DNA from: Stutzerimonas nitrititolerans
GTDB taxonomy: Bacteria > Pseudomonadota > Gammaproteobacteria > Pseudomonadales > Pseudomonadaceae
Assembly (NCBI RefSeq): GCF_003696285.1
Contig: NZ_RFFL01000005.1
Span: 55,735 to 119,734 of the forward strand
Length of the DNA stretch: 64,000 nucleotides
Direction: 5' to 3'
Of this stretch, positions 58,924 to 64,000 are shown in pieces. A program made the position numbers and the translations under genes. Below the pieces are notes generated by a model. That model saw only the letters and a list, made by a program, of their open reading frames with translations, ran no database searches and was not told where the DNA came from. Position 1 is the stretch's first letter; each line of letters opens with the position of its first letter.

Positions 58924-59673
58924 TCAACTGGCAGGGCGCAGCGCGGCGATCAGCGAATCGAGGGAATAACCCAGGCGCGGCGCCAGGCACGCCGCCCGCT
59001 GACGCAGGCCTTCCTCGTCCAGCGTCTGTTCGAGCTCAGCCGGAACCAGCAACACGACGTTGCCCTCCTTCACCGGGCACTCCCAGTAGTGGCGATGAAA
59101 CAACCCGCGCAGCAGCGCTGCACCCAGCGGTTTGTCGTCATCGGTGCCCCACTGGTTGATGATGAGCCAGCCGTCGGGATTGAGCTTTTCCTGGCAGCGT
59201 TTGAGGAAGTTCCAGGCCAGGTGCGCCGCTGCCGGGCCGACGTCGGTATACAGATCGACGAAGATCAGGTCCGCCGTTTCCGCCGACTCCAGCAATTCCA
59301 CCGCATCGCCGATCCGAACGTAGAGCCGTGAATCGTTCTGCAGGCCCAGGTAGCGCATCGCCAACTCCGGCACCGCGGGACGCAGCTCGATGGCTTCCAC
59401 ATCCTCCAGCGGCAGGAATTCCAGGCAGGCCTGCGTCAGGGTGCCGGCACCCAGGCCGAGGAACAGCGCGGTTTCCGGCGCAGGATGACAGAGCGCGCCC
59501 ATCAGCATCGCCCGCGTGTAGTCGTACTCCAGCCAGCTGGGGTCGCGCATGAACACGCAGCTCTGCTCCACCGCCGCGCCAAATTCGAGGAAGCGATAAT
59601 CACCGACCTGCAGGACGCGCACCAGGCCGAACTCATCGCGCACTTCGGCCAGTAATTCTTCCTGCTTGTCCAT
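58924..59673 (-). CDS. Spermidine-synthase-like methyltransferase-fold protein
   Basis: 249 residues with the SAM-fold glycine motif LGLGAGTLTQACLEFLP and a conserved Asp in LIFVDLYTDVG. This is the SpeE-like class without membrane helices, often labelled spermidine synthase, but the Asp/Tyr residues for decarboxy-SAM and putrescine cannot be confirmed, so the substrate is open. Confidence 0.7.
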   Translation of the reverse strand: MDKQEELLAEVRDEFGLVRVLQVGDYRFLEFGAAVEQSCVFMRDPSWLEYDYTRAMLMGALCHPAPETALFLGLGAGTLTQACLEFLPLEDVEAIELRPAVPELAMRYLGLQNDSRLYVRIGDAVELLESAETADLIFVDLYTDVGPAAAHLAWNFLKRCQEKLNPDGWLIINQWGTDDDKPLGAALLRGLFHRHYWECPVKEGNVVLLVPAELEQTLDEEGLRQRAACLAPRLGYSLDSLIAALRPAS

Positions 59674-59750
59674 GAACGCTCTCCGATTCGGCGCGCCATC
59701 TTAGGCCTGTCACTGCTTCAAGGCGAGTCGTGCATGAAATGCAACGGACC

Positions 59751-60034
59751 TAGGGTCTGTTGACGTTTCGCTCGCGGCCGCGCCGGAGCCTGTTTTTTCG
59801 CGGAGCAAGGCATGAGGAGAGAAGTTTGGTCATTCCAAATGAACGACGAATAACGCAGCGCCGCGAAAAAACAGGCCCGGCCCTCCGGGTTGCGCGGCAA
59901 ATATCGCCAGGCGGCGTTGCGGGACTTGGCAAGGGAATGACGCGGCCGGCCGCGGCCATTGCCTGCGTCCCGCGCCTTGCCTGGCGATATTTGGCGCAGC
60001 AACACGGCTCGCGCCGAAACGTCAACAGACCCTA
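59751..60034. mobile_element. MITE-like element, 284 bp, no coding capacity
   Basis: Begins TAGGGTCTGTTGACGTTTCG and ends with its exact complement (60015-60034): 20-bp perfect terminal inverted repeats. Inside are two nested stem-loops: GCCTGTTTTTTCGCGG pairs with CCGCGAAAAAACAGGC, and GCCTTGCCTGGCGATATTTG (late) pairs with CAAATATCGCCAGGC (about 59905-59919). No ORF. It lies between the spermidine-synthase-like gene and the class II DAHP synthase. Another copy begins at 63910. Confidence 0.7.
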
Positions 60035-60121
60035 ACGCCCCCATCATCAGGAACTATCAGCGACAGCTCCGGTGCATCAGGTAAAATCGCCGCATTCATT
60101 TTCGAACGACGGACACTTTCG

Positions 60122-61474
60122 ATGAACCAGACCTGGAGCCCCACGAGCTGGCGAGACAAACCCATTCAGCAGCAACCTGAATACCCCGACGCCGCACATC
60201 TGGGCCGGGTCGAAAGCACCCTCGCCAGTCTTCCACCCCTGGTGTTCGCGGGCGAAGCGCGCGAGCTGCGCAGGCAGTTCGCGGAAGTCACCCAGGGCCG
60301 TGCCTTCCTGCTGCAAGGTGGCGATTGCGCGGAAAGTTTCCTCGAATTCTCCGCCACCAAGATCCGGGACACCTTCAAGGTGTTATTGCAGATGGCGGTG
60401 GTCATGACCTTCGCCGCCGGCTGCCCTGTGGTGAAGGTCGGCCGCATGGCCGGCCAGTTTGCCAAGCCGCGCTCGGCGGGCGATGAAACCATCGATGGCG
60501 TGACGCTGCCTTCCTATCGCGGCGACATCGTCAATGGCATCGGCTTCGATCCGAAAAGCCGCACGCCCGATCCGGAGCGTCTGCTGCAGGCCTATCACCA
60601 GTCCACAGCCAGCCTCAACCTGCTGCGCGCCTTTGCCCAGGGCGGTTTCGCCGACCTGCATCAGGTCCACCAGTGGAACCTGGACTTCATCGCCAACTCG
60701 CAGATGGCGGAGAAATATCACCAGCTGGGAGCGCGAATCGACCAGGCGCTGAAGTTCATGCGTGCCTGTGGCATGGATAACATGCCGCAGTTGCGCGAAA
60801 CCAGTTTCTTCACCGCACACGAAGCCCTGTTGCTGAACTACGAGCAGGCCTTCCTGCGCGAGGACAGCCTCAACGGTGGCTGGTACGACTGCTCGGCACA
60901 CATGCTGTGGATCGGCGACCGCACCCGCCAGCTGGATGGTGCCCATGTGGAGTTCCTGCGTGGCGTCGGCAATCCTATCGGCGTGAAGGTCGGTCCCACC
61001 ATGGACAGCGAGGAGTTGATCCGCCTGATCGACATTCTCAACCCCGAGAACGACCCGGGCCGCCTCAACCTGATCGTGCGCATGGGCGCGGACAAGGTGG
61101 AAGCCGGGCTGCCCCGGTTGATCCGTGCCGTCCAGGCCGAAGGCCGGCAGGTGTTGTGGAGCTCCGACCCGATGCACGGCAACACCATGAAGGCCTCCAG
61201 CGGCTACAAGACCCGGGCTTTCGAACGCGTGTTGGCGGAAGTGCGCCAGTTCTTCGACGTGCACCGAGCCGAAGGCAGCTATCCGGGCGGCATTCACATC
61301 GAGATGACCGGCCAGAACGTCACCGAGTGCATTGGTGGTTCGCGGCCCATCACCGAAGATGGCCTCGGCGATCGCTATCACACTCATTGCGACCCCCGCC
61401 TGAACGCCGACCAATCCCTGGAACTGGCGTTCATGATTGCCGAAACCCTAAAACAGCTGCGCCCCTCCGCATAA
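60122..61474 (+). CDS. 3-deoxy-7-phosphoheptulonate synthase, class II
   Basis: 450 residues, class II (plant-type) DAHP synthase; motifs [31 protein letters not shown]-like (QWNLDF), [10 protein letters not shown] and [14 protein letters not shown]. Same reaction as the class I enzyme at 46.8 kb but a separate sequence family. No leader peptide is apparent in the ~90 bases between the MITE and its ATG; TAAAAT at 60082 could be a -10 element. Confidence 0.95.
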   Translation: MNQTWSPTSWRDKPIQQQPEYPDAAHLGRVESTLASLPPLVFAGEARELRRQFAEVTQGRAFLLQGGDCAESFLEFSATKIRDTFKVLLQMAVVMTFAAGCPVVKVGRMAGQFAKPRSAGDETIDGVTLPSYRGDIVNGIGFDPKSRTPDPERLLQAYHQSTASLNLLRAFAQGGFADLHQVHQWNLDFIANSQMAEKYHQLGARIDQALKFMRACGMDNMPQLRETSFFTAHEALLLNYEQAFLREDSLNGGWYDCSAHMLWIGDRTRQLDGAHVEFLRGVGNPIGVKVGPTMDSEELIRLIDILNPENDPGRLNLIVRMGADKVEAGLPRLIRAVQAEGRQVLWSSDPMHGNTMKASSGYKTRAFERVLAEVRQFFDVHRAEGSYPGGIHIEMTGQNVTECIGGSRPITEDGLGDRYHTHCDPRLNADQSLELAFMIAETLKQLRPSA

Positions 61475-61480
61475 CTTTCT

Positions 61481-61536
61481 GTAGGGCCGAACTCGTTCGG
61501 CCTGCATGATTTCCTGTCGAACGAGCTCGGCCCTAC
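61481..61536. repeat. Palindrome pair C (GTAGGGCCGAAC family)
   Basis: GTAGGGCCGAACTCGTTCGG (from 61481) and GTCGAACGAGCTCGGCCC (61516-61533, then TAC) are inverted 13 bases apart, 6 bases after the class II DAHP synthase stop. Same orientation as pair A. Confidence 0.75.
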
Positions 61537-61744
61537 GAGCCCCAGACGGAAGGCCGGCACCTGCCCTGCCGGCTTCCGGTCCAATTCCGGCTTGCACGGA
61601 TAAAAGCGAATAGCGCGCTAATAATTAGCAAAACTATTAATTCGCCAGCTAATCATGCACTGGTAGACTCGCGCGGCTTTTTTACGCCGACCCTTTACAC
61701 GCCCTCTCGCAGCCGGGTCACTGAATAGAGGAACCATCCCCCAC

Positions 61745-63190
61745 ATGACCGACACACAGAACAAAGGCGCTGCCCAGGCAGCTTTCATCGGCCTGCTGCT
61801 CGGCCCCCTGGTCTTGCTGCTCTGCCTCGTCACCAGTCCTCCCGCCGGGCTTTCCGAAACGGCCTGGCTGACCGTCGGCCTGGCCGGTTTGATGGCTGTC
61901 TGGTGGGCTACCGAAGCGATACCGATCCCGGCGACTTCACTGCTGCCCATCCTGCTGATTCCGCTATTGGGCATCGACACGCTGAACAAGGCGACCGCGC
62001 CCTATGCCAACCCGACGATCTTTCTGTTCTTCGGTGGCTTCCTGCTCGGTCTGGCCATGCAGCGCTGGAACCTGCACAAACGTATCGCCCTGGCCACGCT
62101 ACTGGCAGTCGGCAACGCACCTAGCCGGCAAATCGCGGGCTTCATGATCGCCACGGCGTTCATCAGCATGTGGGTGAGCAACACCGCCACCAGCATCATG
62201 ATGTTGCCGATCGGCATTTCCGTGATCGCCCTGCTCACAGAAGGCAGCGAGGAAGAGGAAGGCACACGTTTTGCGAGTGCATTGCTGCTGGGTATCGCCT
62301 ATGCCGCGAGCGTCGGCGGCATCGCCACATTGATCGGCACACCGCCCAACGCGCTGCTTGCGGCCTTCCTGCGCGACACCTATGACGTGCACATTGGCTT
62401 CGGCCAGTGGATGCTGCTGGGCGTACCCGTCAGCGTCGGCATGCTGCTGTTCACCTGGTGGTGGTTGACGCGAGGCGGCTTCAAGCTGACCGGCGGCGAC
62501 AGTCGCACCATGCTGGAAAAGGAGATGGCCGAGCTCGGTCCCATGTCCAAGGCCGAGAAAATGGTCGCGGTGGTATTTGGCCTCGCAGCGGCCGCCTGGA
62601 TCTTCCAACCGTTCCTGGCTCAGTACATCGATGGGGTCAACGACACCAGCATCGCCATCGCCGCCGCGCTGATCCTGTTCCTGATCCCGGTAGACCTGGA
62701 CAAGCGCGTGTTCCTGATGGACTGGGAAACCGCCAACAAGGTCCCATGGGGCGTGTTGCTGCTGTTCGGCGGCGGCTTGTCGCTGGCCGGTGTGATAGGC
62801 GCTTCAGGGCTCGCCCAGTGGATCGCCGAGAGCCTGCAGGGCTTCGGAACGCTGCCCCTGATCCTGATGATCGGCCTGGTCGCTCTGGTGATTACCTTCC
62901 TTACCGAGATCACCTCCAACACGGCTACTGCCGCCGCGTTCCTGCCGCTGCTCGGCGCGCTGGCCGTCGCCCAGGGCCTGCCACCGGAAATGCTCGCCAT
63001 TCCCGCTGCGATCGCCGCCAGTTGCGCCTTCATGATGCCGGTGGCAACCCCGCCGAACGCCATCGTGTTCGGCACCGGGCTGATGCGCATCCAGTCGATG
63101 ATCAAGGCCGGGTTCGCCTTGAACATATTCGGAGTCTTCCTGGTGACAGGCCTGTGCTACCTCATGATCGGCTGGCTCTGGGCCAACTGA
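61745..63190 (+). CDS. SLC13/DASS carboxylate:sodium symporter
   Basis: 481 residues, 11-12 membrane helices with two SNT motifs (MWVSNTATSIMML and EITSNTATAAAF) that bind Na+ and carboxylate substrate in DASS/SdcS/VcINDY transporters. Substrate probably succinate, malate or fumarate. No linked two-component regulator is seen; it stands alone between repeat C and a terminator. Confidence 0.92.
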   Translation: MTDTQNKGAAQAAFIGLLLGPLVLLLCLVTSPPAGLSETAWLTVGLAGLMAVWWATEAIPIPATSLLPILLIPLLGIDTLNKATAPYANPTIFLFFGGFLLGLAMQRWNLHKRIALATLLAVGNAPSRQIAGFMIATAFISMWVSNTATSIMMLPIGISVIALLTEGSEEEEGTRFASALLLGIAYAASVGGIATLIGTPPNALLAAFLRDTYDVHIGFGQWMLLGVPVSVGMLLFTWWWLTRGGFKLTGGDSRTMLEKEMAELGPMSKAEKMVAVVFGLAAAAWIFQPFLAQYIDGVNDTSIAIAAALILFLIPVDLDKRVFLMDWETANKVPWGVLLLFGGGLSLAGVIGASGLAQWIAESLQGFGTLPLILMIGLVALVITFLTEITSNTATAAAFLPLLGALAVAQGLPPEMLAIPAAIAASCAFMMPVATPPNAIVFGTGLMRIQSMIKAGFALNIFGVFLVTGLCYLMIGWLWAN

Positions 63191-63243
63191 TTGCGAAACG
63201 CCGTGCCGGCACTGCGGGTGCGGTACCGTGAAACACAGACATG

Positions 63244-63272
63244 AAAAAGCCCGGCGCATGGCCGGGCTTTTT
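63244..63272. terminator. Bidirectional terminator, SLC13 gene / efp
   Basis: AAAAAGCCCGGC (63244-63255) pairs with GCCGGGCTTTTT (63261-63272), T-rich both ways, between convergent genes. Confidence 0.93.
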
Positions 63273-63296
63273 CATGTCCTTCGAACGACGGGTCCG

Positions 63297-63863
63297 TCAG
63301 ACCTTGGCGCGGGACTTGTACTCGCCGGTGCGGGTGTCGATCTCGATGTGCTCACCGATGTTGATGAACTCCGCGACCTTCAGCTCGTAGCCGTTGTTCA
63401 GCTTGGCGGTCTTCATGACCTTGCCGCTGGTGTCGCCGCGAACGGCCGGCTCGGTGTAGGAAACCTGGCGCACGATGGTGGTCGGCAGCTCGATGGAGAT
63501 CACGCGGTCGTTGTAGAACACGGCTTCGCAGACATCCTGCATGCCGTCTTCGATGAAGTTCAGCGCGTCGCCCAGGTCTTCCTTCTCGACTTCGTACTGG
63601 TTGTATTCGGTGTCCATGAACACGTACATCGGATCGGCGAAGTAGGAGTAGGTCACTTCCTTGCGCTCAAGGATGACCGGCTCGAACTTGTCGTCGGCCT
63701 TGTAGACGCTTTCGGTCGCCTGGCCGTTGAGCAGGTTCTTCAACTTCATCTTGACCACGGCAGCGTTGCGGCCGGACTTGTTGAATTCGGCTTTCTGGAT
63801 GACCCAGGGCTCGCCGTTGATCATGGCCACTTGGCCGGCACGGAACTCTTGTGCGGTTTTCAT
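63297..63863 (-). CDS. efp: Translation elongation factor P
   Basis: 188 residues, three OB-like domains; relieves ribosome stalling at polyproline. The tip residue is Arg32 in [10 protein letters not shown], not Lys. In Pseudomonas, Arg32 is rhamnosylated by EarP, so an earP gene is expected nearby, but none lies within the window. The gene is followed by a MITE-like copy upstream of its promoter. Confidence 0.96.
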   Translation of the reverse strand: MKTAQEFRAGQVAMINGEPWVIQKAEFNKSGRNAAVVKMKLKNLLNGQATESVYKADDKFEPVILERKEVTYSYFADPMYVFMDTEYNQYEVEKEDLGDALNFIEDGMQDVCEAVFYNDRVISIELPTTIVRQVSYTEPAVRGDTSGKVMKTAKLNNGYELKVAEFINIGEHIEIDTRTGEYKSRAKV

Positions 63864-63909
63864 ACGAATATCCGATGATTAAAAGAGACAAAAAACAGGC
63901 CGCGTATCA

Positions 63910-64000
63910 TAGGGTCTGTTCCCGTTTCGTCGCAAGCCGCGTTGCTGCGCCAAGTGGCGCCAGGCAAGGCGCGGGACGCAGGCAATGGTGAACCCTTGCC
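63910..64000. mobile_element. Partial second MITE-like copy at the right edge
   Basis: AGGGTCTGTTCCCGTTTCG at 63911 and then GTTGCTGCGCCAAGTGGC, CCAGGCAAGGCGCGGGACG and CAGGCAATGG follow the order of the reverse complement of 59751-60034 with scattered differences. The element continues beyond the window. Confidence 0.6.

Overview
The window is a GC-rich, densely coded stretch of a Pseudomonas-type chromosome. Gene content and gene order (lpxL-minCDE-rluA-apeB; flgBCDE/flgFGHIJKL with cheR, cheV, flgA, flgM, flgN; mgtE-rsmA-tRNA-lysC-alaS; napEDABC; an EF-P with arginine at position 32) point to Pseudomonas sensu lato. A Stutzerimonas-like (P. stutzeri group) strain is my inference; no rRNA or other decisive marker is present. 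I see no prophage, conjugative element, CRISPR array or integrase. It is almost entirely core genome, and the unusual material is regulatory or repetitive DNA.

Layout. 1-5.1 kb: lpxL (partial), minCDE, an RluA-family pseudouridine synthase, a methyltransferase and the M18 aminopeptidase ApeB. 5.1-9.7 kb: a quinone oxidoreductase, the tail-specific protease Prc/AlgO and an EAL-CBS phosphodiesterase. 9.7-12.4 kb: a Sel1-repeat protein, a small protein, an XRE regulator, a YkvA-like protein, a 550-base non-coding gap with an inverted pair of DnaA-box sequences, and a ComEA-like protein. 12.4-28.4 kb: the flagellar hook/rod/basal-body locus on the minus strand, with sigma54 promoters before flgB and flgF, followed by cheR, cheV, then divergent flgA, flgM (with a FliA-type promoter), flgN and the c-di-GMP brake FlgZ/YcgR. 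28.6-37.3 kb: a tRNA-Arg, two small secreted/membrane proteins, amrZ, mgtE, a DUF4124 protein, two tRNA-Arg and one tRNA-Ser, rsmA/csrA, lysC and alaS. 37.4-46.8 kb: a gluzincin peptidase, YcgN, YcgL, RNase D, a sulfurtransferase, a FadL porin, a glutathione peroxidase, a phosphoesterase, tandem NlpC/P60 lipoproteins and a glycosylase-like protein. 46.8-49.4 kb: a class I DAHP synthase preceded by an apparent attenuator with two aromatic-rich leader ORFs, then ttcA. 49.5-53.5 kb: a DnaJ-related protein, two tandem Yip1-family proteins, SprT and an MFS transporter. 53.8-58 kb: napEDABC periplasmic nitrate reductase. 58-64 kb: dienelactone hydrolase, spermidine-synthase-like protein, a MITE-like element, class II DAHP synthase, an SLC13 carboxylate transporter and efp.

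Themes. Motility and c-di-GMP control recur (flagellar genes, CheV/CheR, FlgZ, EAL protein, AmrZ, RsmA). Aromatic biosynthesis enters through two different DAHP synthases about 12 kb apart, only one of which carries the attenuator-like leader. The strongest novelty candidates are that leader with a second Tyr-rich ORF beyond its terminator, the 284-bp inverted-repeat element with a second partial copy at the right edge, and the palindrome pairs placed just after stop codons.
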